The notes beneath the pieces were generated by a model. That model was given only the letters and a program-made list of their open reading frames with translations, made no database searches and was not told the origin of the DNA. Source: Deroplatys truncata (Eukaryota > Arthropoda > Insecta > Mantodea > Mantidae). Taken from it: 64,000 nt of DNA. The stretch is from the NCBI GenBank assembly GCA_030765065.1, contig CM060988.1:174323065-174387064 (forward strand), given 5' to 3'. Each line of letters starts with the position of its first letter. Within the stretch, counting starts at the first letter, position 1. Shown in pieces: positions 45,479 to 56,383 of the stretch. The position numbers and the translations under genes were made by a program.

Positions 45479-46565
45479 ACTTTCTCTACTACGTAGTAAG
45501 TAGGGGAAGTATTGTATTCCACCCAAAAATTCGATACCGAGATTTCACCGGAAATACATGTTTTGAGACCTCCTGAATCCAAAAAAAGCATTTTTGGAAA
45601 CATGTCCGTGTGTGTGTGTGTGTGTGTCTATGTGTGTGTCTGTGAACATAACTCAAAAACGAACAGTCGGATAAGCACCAAACTTGGTATTTAGGTTCAG
45701 TATCTTCCAGAGATGCGACACGAAGGTTTTCAAGAAAATCCCCCCACTCCAGACTACCCTTTACATGGAAGATTTTTCGAAAATTTTAATTTTCTCAAAA
45801 ATGGCTCTAACGATTTTGATGAAAATATCATATGTTTTAAGATAATGTCATGAGAAATGAAATGTATATCTCGAATTTTCTGGGAATGTCTCCAAACGTA
45901 TTCTTCATTGTGAACGACTTTTGCATAACTGGTAAACCATAAGAGATAGACAAAATTTTACTACACAAAAAATGTAGATCGCGTTAAAATACACAACTTA
46001 TGTCATACACATTTCTTTTGTTGAGTGAACCGTTTTCGAGATATTGCTTGATATTTCCTTAAATTTTCCAATACTTAAACTTTTTCTCAAATTCGTTATT
46101 CATTTTTTTTATGTCCTGGACATGCAAAGAGAATGGAATGCGCCACATAGCAACCAGCGTTAAAATATTTGTCTATCGCTTAAAAGACTACCAATTCCCC
46201 TTGCATCTACAAGAAAATTACCAATAAGATTGACATCTCGATATCTCGATTAACATGAAGCATATGGAGAATAAGCGTTTGTAAAATTAGATTGTACAAG
46301 AGTAGAGAAAGTCATGTGAGTGTAACACATCAGATTTTTTTTATGTCCTGCACATGCAAAGAGAATGGAATGCGCCACATAGCAACCAGCGTTAAAATAT
46401 TTGACTATCGCTTAAAAGCTACTATATTCCCCTTGCATCTACATGAATATTACCAATAAGATTGACATCTCGATATCTCGATTAACATGAAGCATATGGA
46501 GAATAGGCGTTTGTAAAAATAGTGTGTACAAGAGTAGAGAAAGTCATGTGAGTGTAACACATCAG
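45479..46565 (+). mobile_element. H-element with a tandemly duplicated 3' end
   Basis: A full copy ends with its 3' hairpin at 46333. After a T tract a second copy of the last ~228 bp follows (46338-46565, from atgtcctgcacatgcaaag to cacatcag). The two tails are nearly identical. There is no 5' part for the second tail on the left side, so this is terminal duplication and not simple nesting. Confidence 0.85.
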
Positions 46566-46902
46566 ATTTTTTTTAATACAAGTTTGCATCTCAACGGATG
46601 GGTTCTGTGAAAAACCAAGGATTCAGATTTATTTTCTGATATATCTAAATTATAATTAAAAACTATTTTATATAGTTCAAATAGCGGTCTTTGTAGCGTA
46701 TCTTTATTATGGGAAATGAGGAAGAAAGAAGAAGAGAGAGAGATAAAAGAGAAGTAACTAAGATCTAGCACATATTAATACATAGTGAAATAATGACCCT
46801 ATGGATTACATGACAAGACTATACACTATTACAGCAACAATCACTAATGGGATAATCATAGCAACACACTAATAACCAATGGACCATACAATGACACTTA
46901 AA
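46566..46902. other. Unassigned sequence between H-elements
   Basis: AT-rich with a GA-rich stretch near 46720-46750. No coding signal or repeat match is recognised. Confidence 0.4.
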
Positions 46903-47588
46903 AAGTGTGATGTGACTTTCTCTACTCTTGTACAAACTATTTTTACAAACGCTTATTCTCCATATGCTTCATGTTAATCGAGATGTTAATCTTATTGCTA
47001 ATTTTCTTGTAGATGCAAGGCTTTAAGCGATAGTCAAATCTTTTAAGAGCTGGTTGCTATGTGGAGTATTCCATTCTCTTTGTATTACAAGGACAAAGAA
47101 ATGAATAACGAATTTTGAGAAAAGTATAAGTATTCGAAAATTTAAGGGAATAATAAGAAAATTTAGAAAATTGTTCACTCAACAAAAAAATGTATATGAC
47201 ATAAATTGTGTATTGTAACGCGATCTACATTTTTTGTGTAGTATCTCTTATGGTTTACCAGTTATGCAAAAGTCGTTCACAATGAAGAATACTTTTGGAG
47301 ACATTCCCAGAAAATTCGAGGTATACATTTAATTTGTCATGAAAATATCTTAAACATATGATATTTTAATCAAAATCGTTAGAGCCATTTTTGAGAAAAT
47401 TAAAGTTTTCGAAAAATGTTCCATGTAAAGGGTAATCTGGGGTGGAGGGATTTTCTTGAAAACCTTCGTGTCGCATCTCTGGAAGATACTGAACCTAAAT
47501 ACCAAGTTTGGTGTTTATCCACCTGTTCGTTTCTGAGTTATGCTGTTCTCAGACACACACGCGGACATGTTTCCAAAAGTGCTTTTTT
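46903..47588 (-). mobile_element. H-element, 5' end cut by another H-element
   Basis: The minus-strand copy runs from its 3' end (gtgatgtgactttctctactc) to the core 'aaaagtgctttttt'. A plus-strand copy starts in that T tract. Confidence 0.85.
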
Positions 47589-47741
47589 ACTTTCTCTACT
47601 ACGTATAGTAAGTAGGGGAAGTATTGTATTCCACCCAAAAATTCGATACCGAGATTTCACCGGAAATACATGTTTTGAGACCGCCTGAATTTAAAAAAAA
47701 AGCATTTTTGGAAACATTTCCGTGTGTGTGTGTGTCTGTCT
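47589..47741 (+). mobile_element. H-element 5' fragment at the edge of duplication unit B
   Basis: Only the first ~150 bp remain (through gtgtgtgtctgtctgtga). At 47741/47742 it meets sequence equal to position 35864 inside M8 of unit A, so this junction is the visible left boundary of unit B. Confidence 0.8.
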
Positions 47742-48309
47742 GTGACGGTGATGTGATGTAGTTCAGTTATTACGAGTTATTTATTATTTTGTCCTGTACT
47801 TAATCACAAATTATATTATGGCTCAGTATATGTTCTACAGCACAGTGATTATTTATTTATGATTTGTATGTGTTAACTCTGTCAGCTCGCCAAGTGAATG
47901 TACGATTTACAGAAAGATTTCCAGGTGTAAATGTTGCAGGCCATATAAAAATCCATGAACTTTACAGTAAATTTCTGGCCAGAGGAAATGTTCAGGCTAA
48001 GAAATCTAAAAGACGGCGTTGGGTTCTTACCGAAGAAACATTAAACGACATCGGTCATCGTTTGGAAAATTTCCCCCAAAAATTCCATTATCGATAGCTT
48101 CCTAAAGAAGTGCCAAAAATGTATGGACAACGACGGTGGCCAGTTTCAGCAACTCCTTTCATAAGGTTGGTAAGTAAAACCTTTAAAAGTAGTTTTAAAA
48201 TGTAGAATGCTTTCACCCGCGCCTTTCTATGATAGCAGCAGACAGCAAAGAACGCCGAGGGCGCGGACAGGAAAAACACCGTGCAGGCGGTTCGGAGTCT
48301 TTTGGCTCA
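47742..48309 (+). mobile_element. M8 mariner derivative, copy B, left half lost
   Basis: Shares with copy A the same internal deletion joining the N-terminus (RQVNVRFTERF ... RRRWVLTEETL, 47888-48048) to the C-terminal MDNDGGQFQQLLS tail. The right inverted end is intact (...GGCTCACTCTG|TA at 48309). The left inverted end was removed at the H-element junction. Confidence 0.75.
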
Positions 48310-48625
48310 CTCTGTAGAATGAGATGCTAAGAACCACATTATTAAAGAACGTCCATAAATAATAACAAAAAGGAACTTTGAAACCATATCTGTTATGAGA
48401 CTGTATTCCTTGATAAAGGCAGCAGACATAATGAATTGACTTTAAAACGATACAGGTAGCACAATAAGCCCAAGGCTGAAGTGCGTCCGGAGAAATGAAG
48501 GAAACCTGTATCGAACAGGACAAGACACACGCCGGACTGATGGCATTAGGGCACCATCCAGTCTGTCTGCTTTCATTATTTGTGGATAGAAGGCAGAACA
48601 TTCACTATCCTCTATTTTCATTTTT

Positions 48626-50080
48626 ACTTTCTCTACTACATATAGTAAGTAGGGGAAGTATTGTATTCCACCCAAAAATTAGATACCGAGATTTCACCGG
48701 AAATGCATGTTTTGAGACCCCTTGAAACCAAAAATAGCATTTTTGGAAACAGGTCCGTGTGTGTATGTGTCTGTGAACAACATAACTCTGAAACGAACCG
48801 TCGGATAAACACCAAACTTAGTATTTAGCTTCAGTATCTTCCAGAGATGCGACACGAAAGTTTTCAAGAAAATCCCCCCACCACAGATTACCCTTTACAT
48901 GGAACATTTTTTGAAAATTTTAATTTTTTCAAAAATGGCTCTAACAATTTTGATTAAAATATCATATGTTTAAGATATTTTCGTAACAAATGAAATGTAT
49001 ATCTCGAATTTTCTGGGAATGTCTCCAAAAGTGTTCTTCATTGTGAACGACTTTTGCATAACTGATAAACCGCAAAAGATAGACAAAAGTTTATTACATA
49101 AAAATGTAGACCTCGTTAAAACACATAATATATGTCATAAACATTTATTTTGTAAAGTGAAGCATTTTCGAGATATTCTTTGTTATTTCTTTGAATTTTT
49201 CAATACTTAACACTTTTTCTCAGCTCGGAATTTGTTGTTCTTTTTTTATGTTCTTGACATGCAAAGAGAATTACATTTTACACATAGCGACCAGTTCTAA
49301 AAATGTTTGACCATCGCTTAAGGCTTACTATGTTCCCCTTGTTTTGTATTTGCAACGGCAATATAGAAGTACAGTAGCCTTTAAGCATAGACATATCGCT
49401 TTAATAGCTGGTTGCTATGTGCAGCACGGTTCTCTTTGCCACAGATTAATACTCTGTGCATATCCAAGTCAAAAAAAATGAATAACGAATTCCCATTTGA
49501 GAAAAGGTATAAGTTTTGGAAAATTTAAGGGTATAACAAGCAATATGGTTCACTCAACAACAAAAAAATGTATATGACATAAATTGTGTATTTTAACGCT
49601 ATCTACATTTTTTGTGTAGTCAAATTTTGTCTCTCTCTTATGGTTTACCAGTTATGCAAAAGTCGTTCACAATGAAGAATACTTTTGGAAATATTCCCAG
49701 AAAATTCAAGATATACATTTTATTTGCCATAAAATGTCTTAAACATATGATACTTTAATCAAAATATTAGAGCGTTTTTGAGAAATTAAAAATTTTCGGA
49801 ATATGTTCCATTGAAGTGTAATCTGGGGTGGGGGGATTATTCTTGAAAACCTTCGTGTCGCATCTCTGAATATACTGAATCTAAATACCAAGTTTGGTGT
49901 TTATCCGAATGTTCGTTCCTAAGTTATGCTGTTCACAGACACACACACACGGACATGTTTCCAAAATATTTTTTTTGGATTCAAGGGGCCTCAAAACATG
50001 TATTTCTGCTGAAATCTCGGTATATAGTTTTTAGGCGTAATACTATACTTCACCTACTTACTATACGTAGTAGAGAAAGT
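48626..50080. mobile_element. Two H-elements joined head-out (unit B)
   Basis: A plus-strand copy (48626-49345) lacks its 3' end and passes at 'tgttcccctt' directly into a minus-strand copy (49346-50080), which lacks its 3' end too. The join occurs at matching sequence, as if two inverted copies had recombined. Confidence 0.8.
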
Positions 50081-50097
50081 AAAAATATATTGAATGT

Positions 50098-50373
50098 ATG
50101 TGTTTAGAAGTAAATATGCAGTTTATTAGCACTACGGTCTCTGTAGACACGTGTCGGAGCTGCCATATACCCGTCACAGAAACAAGGGTACGGTTGCCTA
50201 ACACTAAGATCTCTGTGGACACATGTCGACGCTGTCATCTGCCTCTTACAGAAGCAGTACAGTTGCCTAGCACTAAAGTCTGTGCCCATGTGTTTGGTAT
50301 AGGGATAGGATCTTCAAGGCTAACTGAACAGAGGGGGAAAGAAAATCTGATAAAAATGAAAGTAGTTGCTTAA
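50098..50373 (+). repeat. Minisatellite with a CxxC-repeat open frame
   Basis: About two and a half copies of a 69-72-bp repeat keep a frame open from ATG 50098. The encoded unit is about 24 residues of the type VSVDTCRSCHIPVTET / ISVDTCRRCHLPLTEA, so it repeats a CxxCH motif, followed by KVCAHV. The repeat length is a multiple of three, and paired CxxC motifs could bind metal. However, the unit A copy (38860-39170) is frame-broken and no splice sites are convincing. It could be a decayed exon of a repeat protein or chance in a minisatellite. Confidence 0.35.
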
Positions 50374-51000
50374 AAAATACAAAATTTCTACGAAATGTGA
50401 AATTTTTAAATTTCAAAGCTACTGTAGTTCAAAAACATTTTATAACGTCGTTCTAAGCAATTGATTTAAAAACATCCTGAGCATAGGATAAGTATGACCT
50501 TTTTATTTTTAGTTGAGGACGTCTAATTTTACTAAAGGTGTTAATAACTGCAAGGAGTGATTACTTACCTTCTTTATACATAACCGTATGCGGATAGCAG
50601 AAAGGGGAGAGGCCCTCTGATTGGCTGCTAAGGCTGATGTCACTGTGTAATAGATAAGAAAAAGATAATTATATATTTTGGATATTGCAATGGTGAAACT
50701 AACAATAATGCAAAGTTGGGATTGTCGAGCCCTCCCTACTACTGCTTTTAGTGGAAAAAGTACCCAGTGGACAGAATTTTAAAAAAATCTGTTTCGAACA
50801 TTTTGCAATTAGTATTACAATCCACATTTTAGTAAATATACAGGGTGTCTGAGACGAAACCCCTAGTAAGAAACACGTATACTAAATGTAGTAAACAACC
50901 CAGACAGTTTCTTTTAGGTGTTAGATATTGGATTAGCTATGGAAATTTATATTTATGCCATGTGAAGTTCATTTTTATTTTTATTCATTTTATTTCATTT

Positions 51001-52418
51001 TACTTTCTGTAACATGTATAGTAAATACATGTTTTGAGGTGTCCAGAATCCAAATAAAGCATTTTTGAAAACATGTCAGTGTGTGTGTCTGTCTGTCTTT
51101 CTTTGAAGAGCATAACTCAAAAACGAAAAATCTGATGTGTTACACTCACATGACTTTCTCTACTCTTGTACAAACTATTATTACAAACGCTTATTCTCCA
51201 TATGCTTCATGTTAATCGAGATATCGAGATGCCAATTTTATTGCTAATTTTCTTGTAGATGCAAGGGGAATATGGTAGGCTTTAAGCGATAGTCAAATAT
51301 TTAAGCGCTGGTTGCTATGTGGCGCATTCCATTCTCTTTGCAAGTCCAGGACATAAAAAAATGAATAACGAATTTGAGAAGAAGTGTAAGTATTGGAAAA
51401 TTTAAGGGAATAACAAGCAATATCTCGAAAATGGGTCACTCAACAAAAAAAATGTATATGACATAAAATGTGTATTGTAACGCGATCTACATTTTTTGTG
51501 CAGTAAAATTTTGTCTATCTCTTATGGTTTACCAGTTATGCAAAAGTTGTTCACAATGAAGAACACTTTTGGAGACATTCCCAGAAAATTCGAGATATAC
51601 ATTTTATTTGTCATGAAAATACCTTAAACATATGATATTTTCATCAAAATCGTTAGAGCCATTTTTGAGAAAATTAAAATTTTCGAAAAATGTTCCATGT
51701 AAAGGGTAGTCTGGGTTGGGGGGATTTTCTTCAAAACCTTCGTGTCGCATCTCTGGAAGATACTGAACCTAAATACCAAGTTTGGTTTATCCGACTGTTC
51801 GTTTCTGAGTTATGCTGTTCACAGACACACACACGGACATGTTTCCAAAAATGCTTTTTTTGGATTCAGGGAGTCTCAAAACATAAATTTCCGGTGAAAT
51901 CTCGGTATCGAATTTTTGGGTGGAATGCAATACTTCCCCTACTTACTATACGTAGTAGAGAAAGTAAAAATCGGATGGGACATGAATATGTTTATGAAAA
52001 TCCCCCAGACTATCCTTTACATGGAACGTTTAAAAATTTTGATTTTCTCACAAATGGATTAAATGATTTTGATTAAAATATCATATGTTTAAGATATTTT
52101 CATGGCAAATGAAATGTATATCTTAATTTTCTGGGAATGTCTTCAAAAGTCCTCTTCGTTCTGAATGACTTTCGCATAGCTGGTAAACCGAAAGAGGTAG
52201 ACAAAGTTTTACTACACAAAAATGTAGATATCGTTAAAAAAAACACAATCTATGTCATTTGACTATCGCTTAAAGCCTGCCATGTTCACCTTGCACCTAC
52301 AATAAAATTAGCAATAAGATAGTTTCTGCAAATGTTTATCTCAATTAATATAAAGTAGATGGAGAATAAGCGTTTGTACAAGAGTAGAGAAAACCATGTG
52401 AATTTAAGACATCTGATT
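51001..52418 (+). mobile_element. H-element, outer copy split by a minus-strand one
   Basis: Plus-strand parts 51001-51127 and 51966-52418 are one diverged copy; 'ataactcaaaaacgaaaa' continues as 'atcggatgggacat' across the insertion. Confidence 0.8.
51128..51965 (-). mobile_element. H-element, full length, nested
   Basis: Minus-strand, about 838 bp, with both ends intact; inserted in an A tract of the outer copy. Confidence 0.9.
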
Positions 52419-52421
52419 TTT

Positions 52422-52585
52422 ACTTTCTCTACTACGTATAGTAAGTAGGGGAAGTATTGCATTCCACCCAAAAATTCGATACCAAGATTTCACCGGAAAT
52501 ACATGTTTTGAGACCTCCTGAATCCAAAAAAAAGCATTTTTGGAAACATGTCCGTGTGTGTCTGTGTGTGTGTGTCTGTGTGTGT

Positions 52586-52622
<37 letters not shown>

Positions 52623-53317
52623 TGTGAACAGCATAACTCAAAAACTAACAGTCGGATAAACACCAAACTTGGTATTTACGTTCAGTATCTTCCAGAGATG
52701 CGACACGAAGATTTTCAAGAAAATCCCCCCACCCCAGACTACCCTTTACATGGAACATTTTTCGAAAATTTTAATTTTCTCAAAAATGGCTCTAACGATT
52801 TTGATGAAAATATCATATGTTTAAGATAATGTCATGAGAAATGAAATGTATATCTCGAATTTTCTGGGAATGTCTCCAAAAGTATTCTTCATTATGAACG
52901 ACTTTTGCATAACTGGTAAACCATAAGAGATAGACAAAATTTTACTACACAAAAAATGTAGATCGCGTTAAAATACACAACTTATATCATATACAGTTTT
53001 TTTGTTGAGTGAACCGTTTTCGAGATATTGCTTGTTATTTCCTTAAATTTTCCAATACTTATACTTTTTCTCAAATTCGTTATTCATTTTTTTTATGTCC
53101 TGGACATGCAAAGAGAATGGAATGCGTCACATAGCAACCAGCGATAAAATATTTGACTATCGCTTAAAAGCTACCATATTCCTCTTGCATCTACAAGAAA
53201 ATTACAAATAAGATTGACAGCTCGATATCTCGATTAATATGAAGCATATGGAGAATAGGCGTTTGTAAAAATAGTTTGTACAAGAGTAGAGAAAGTCATG
53301 TGAGTGTAACACATCAG
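52422..53317 (+). mobile_element. H-element, reference copy: non-autonomous Helentron-like (DINE-1-like) element
   Basis: This 896-bp copy shows the whole architecture. The 5' end is an imperfect 34-nt palindrome (52422-52455: ACTT.C.CTACT paired with AGTAG....AAGT). A (GT/GTCT)n core follows at 52551-52624, then 'gaacagcataactcaaaaac'. The 5' 12-mer ACTTTCTCTACT recurs inverted at 53285-53296, set back about 21 nt from the end, so the inverted repeat is asymmetric. A hairpin ATGTG-AGTGTAA-CACAT (53298-53314) closes the 3' end. It starts after and ends before runs of T, with no target duplication. These traits match Helentron-derived non-autonomous elements such as Drosophila DINE-1. No copy encodes a Rep/helicase. 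Confidence 0.85.
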
Positions 53318-53650
53318 ATTTTTTAATTTCAGTTGCTTAAAATCGAAGAAGTTGCAAAATTTGAAAACAAAAACTGATAAATGCCAACAAACGTTGAAAG
53401 AGTACAAACCGTGATGATCAACCACATGCTTCTTAGCAACAGATCCTGTCTAGAAACGCGTCTTTCCACGCCTTGATTCTCTTGGTATCGGGAGGGTTTT
53501 TGCACTACACTGCACGGAAACGTCATTTAACTATAATAATGGATCTTAGTTATGTATATATAGTTTGTACCGTTTTAGTATTCTTTGCCGTTTTTCATTT
53601 TTTTTCTTCAAATTTTACAATTTCCTCGTTTTCAGCATCTGAAATAAAAA
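53318..53650. repeat. Diverged inverted repeat of unknown origin
   Basis: Segments 53335-53430 and 53545-53645 are imperfect inverted copies of each other (about two thirds identical by eye; 'caaaattttgcaacttctt' versus 'caaattttacaatttcctc'). Both outer sides have a ttcag word. The translation is hydrophobic and unconvincing. It lies inside M9 and could be a small fold-back insertion or residual M9 sequence. Confidence 0.4.
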
Positions 53651-53785
53651 TAAACTTGATATAACATTATAAGTATAAATTTCCACAGATATTCTACAAT
53701 CTAACACCTAACAAAATTGTCTGGGTTATTTATTATGTTCAGTATAAGTGTTTCAAACAAGATGTTTGATCTCCTATACCCTGTA

Positions 53786-54500
53786 CTATAAACATACAAC
53801 ACTTACACTGTGGTAAGCTACGACTCGAACGGCAATTTTTTGGCATTAAGAGTATTCGGTTATAAAATTTATAGTCTCGAAAATATTATCCAATTTTGTT
53901 CAACATAATTATAATAGAAACTTAATTTTCATGGTAATATGTACCTAACTTAACAAGAAAATAATATTCAAAAAACCAAGTTTACTCATATGTGAAATGC
54001 CCCACCAGATAAAAAATTTAACATTTTTCATATTGTTCCTAGAGTTTGGTAGATACATTATAACCAGAGATTATAGCTTTTCCTGGAAAAACATAATAGC
54101 TATGTAACAATTTCAATGTTCTGAAACTCAGTCATACAGGGTGGACCATTTAAGTTGAGACCGTACCATATCTCCAAAACTAAGCGATGTAGAAAGAAAT
54201 TTCTTTAACAAACGTTGCTTGATATTATGGGGGGAAAATGCCATTGGTCGTGTTTTATTTGGAGGACGTTATGATCGTTATTTTAGGGTAAATTTAATAT
54301 TTTTAAAAATGATAATCTACAATTAGGTTCAAATTAACAATTAAAAATACCGACCCCATAGGCGTGGTCGCTGGAACGTATAGCTTCAGCGCTCCGCCAA
54401 TCTGAGAGTCGCGGTTTGGATGTTTGTGTTTGTGTCTGTCTGTGTGTTATATATGTGTAACAGTAATTGCAGTAATAAGCGGCCAAGTAAGACAGAAAAA
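53786..54500. other. Duplicated flank (unit B) with an orphan transposon end
   Basis: Counterpart of 40725-41484. Contains the terminus TACAGGGTGGACCATTTAAG at 54135 followed by 'catatctccaaaactaagcg', like the unit A copy. No gene is recognised. Confidence 0.5.
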
Positions 54501-55578
54501 ACCGAGCGGGTTGGCTCAGGCGGTAAAGACTATGACCTGCATTCGGGAGGTCCCGGGTTCAAATCCCGTGGGCCGACCAATCTGTCTGAAGTTTTTCGTG
54601 GTTTTCCTCAGTTGCCAAGGTAAATGCCACATTGGATATTTAATACCACGACCCAAAGTTCCATCTTAAGTCTAAAACAACAGTAAAATGAAAAAAATAA
54701 GTGGTAACAGCGAATGCTATGCCATCTATCTACAGACAATGTAAGCGGTTAGACTGGACGGCACTCTAATGCCATCTGTACGGCATAAAGCGGGTGGTTA
54801 CAGGGATGAGACCTAGAAGTCTAACTGTCCGCCTTTCTGTGTGAGGGCGGCGGTTAGACTGAACGGCACCCTAATGCATCTGCACGGCATGAAGCAGGGG
54901 TTACAGGGATGAGACCTAGAAGGCTAACTGTCCGTCTTTCTGTGTGAGGGCGGCAATCTAATGCCATCTGCACGGCATGAAGCGGGTGGTTACATGGATG
55001 AGACCTAGAAGGCTAACTGTCCGTCTTTCTGTGTGAGGGCGGCAATCTAATGCCATCTGGACGGCATGAAGCAGGGGTTATAGGGATGAGACCTAGAAGG
55101 CTAACTGTCCGCCTTTCTGTGTGAGGACGGCGGTTAGACTGGACGGCAACCTAATGCCATCCGCACGGCATGAGGCAGGGGTTACAGGGATGAGACCTAG
55201 AAGGCTAACTGTCCGCCTTTCTGTGCCAGGGCGGCGGTTAGACTGGACGGCATGAAGCAGGGGTTACAGGGATGAGACCTAGAAGGCAACTATCCGCCTT
55301 TATGTGTGAGAACGGCGGTTAGACTGGACGACACCCTAATGCCATCTGCACGGCATGAAGCAAGGGTTACAGAGATGAGACCTTGAAGGCTAACTGTCCG
55401 CTTATATGTGTGAGGGTGGCGGTTAGACTGGACGGCACCCTATTGCCATCTGCATGGCATGAAGCAGTGGTTACAGGATTGAGACCTAAAAGGCACATAT
55501 CGTTCTAAGATATATCCACTGACAGACTGGTCGCGATATGACCAAGGAGTTAAAGCGACGTAAAATAAAATAGAATTA
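54501..55578 (+). mobile_element. SINE expanded by an internal minisatellite
   Basis: The tRNA-like head has an A-box-like TGGCTCAGGCGG (54512-54523) and a perfect B-box GGTTCAAATCC (54556-54566). The body 'tcgtggttttcctcagttgcc' follows, then a minisatellite (54742-55500), then the tail 'gcgatatgaccaaggagttaaagcgacgtaaaataaaata'. The word 'a(a/g)(a/g)acagaaaa' occurs on both sides. In unit A it occurs once, uninterrupted (about 41425-41435), so SINE and minisatellite entered, or at least lie, as one insertion. Confidence 0.75.
54742..55500 (+). repeat. Minisatellite, about eight units of 80-104 bp
   Basis: The unit contains 'ggttagactggacggc', 'ctaatgccatctgcacggcatgaagc', 'ggttacagggatgagacctagaaggctaactgtccg' and 'tttctgtgtgagggcgg'. 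The phrase 'gatgagacct' recurs eight times. Some units lack ~17-25 bp, giving two length classes. It is confined to the SINE and has no coding frame through it. Confidence 0.9.
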
Positions 55579-55747
55579 AAAAAAACAGAAAACACGGTAA
55601 TAATAAACCAGGAAAAACAAGGGTACGTTAAAAAAAACAGATAGAAGAATAAGCTTTTGTAAGAATACTGTGGTGAAGAGTGAATAATGAAATTCATTAG
55701 AATGCAACAAACAAAAAAAATTTTCTTTTAATGATTGGATGACTTAC

Positions 55748-56036
55748 GTGGATCAACAGAGGTGAATGCGGGATAGGGAGAGAAAGGATATGCTGAAGAT
55801 GGTGCCATGGCTGTCAATGGAGATGCTGAAGTCATATGTGCCATGGCTGCCAATGGAGATAATGGTGACATATATGCCATGGCTGCCAATGGAGATACTG
55901 GTGACATGTTGGCCATGGCTGCCAATGGAGATACTGGCGACATATGTGCCATGGCTGCCAATGGAGATATTGATGACATCCCAAATACTCCACTGTTGAG
56001 ACTACCTTCTAGAGGATAGCCTAGTGTACCGCAAAC
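55748..56036 (-). CDS. Internal exon P3 of the tandem-repeat protein family
   Basis: On the minus strand this 289-nt exon lies between acceptor tgtttCAG (complement at 56037-56044) and donor GTAAGT (complement at 55742-55747). It begins VCGTLGYPLEG, has about five ~12-residue units (HMSPVSPLAAMA type), and ends YPFSPYPAFTSVDPR. It is the counterpart of P2 in the segmental duplication. It has fewer repeats and a different number of codons, but the same entry and exit phase and no stop. The open frame kept after a non-recent duplication argues for constraint, or for repeat-driven homogenisation. Confidence 0.65.
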
Positions 56037-56383
56037 CTGAAACATGGCAAGAGCAAATAATATTACTGTTAAACAATAGTTTGGAGGTAAACTGTGTGGT
56101 CCAAAACACCATCCCTACTAAAAGCGAATCGTAACCCAAAAATTCTGGCGCTGTACTATTTTGAAGCAATTTGAAATTATAAGTTGCGTTACATTTTCGA
56201 GATTCAACCCCAATTGGTTCAAATTTTTCAAAAAAATCCAAAAATTACTTTGAACCTCTACCTTCAGTTACCTAATATAGGTTTTGCTCTCATATCCCTT
56301 CAACGCGTGACCATTTAAATGCCCAAGATCACAGCCTAAAGGCCTGTATTTACTTCCGATGTATTTTACTCGACTTAGATTTT

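Larger units (their letters stand above)
50841..53783. mobile_element. TIR transposon M9, unit B copy, filled with H-elements
   Basis: Ends CAGGGTGTCTGAGACGAAAC (50841) and, inverted, CAGGGTATAGGAGATCAAAC (53783), with TA on both sides (50839-50840 and 53784-53785). The inverted arms extend for about 145 bp. The interior is almost wholly later H-element insertions. No transposase is identified, though the unexplained 53318-53650 segment may be a residue. The TA duplication and the CAGGGTG tip suggest the Tc1/mariner superfamily. Confidence 0.7.
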
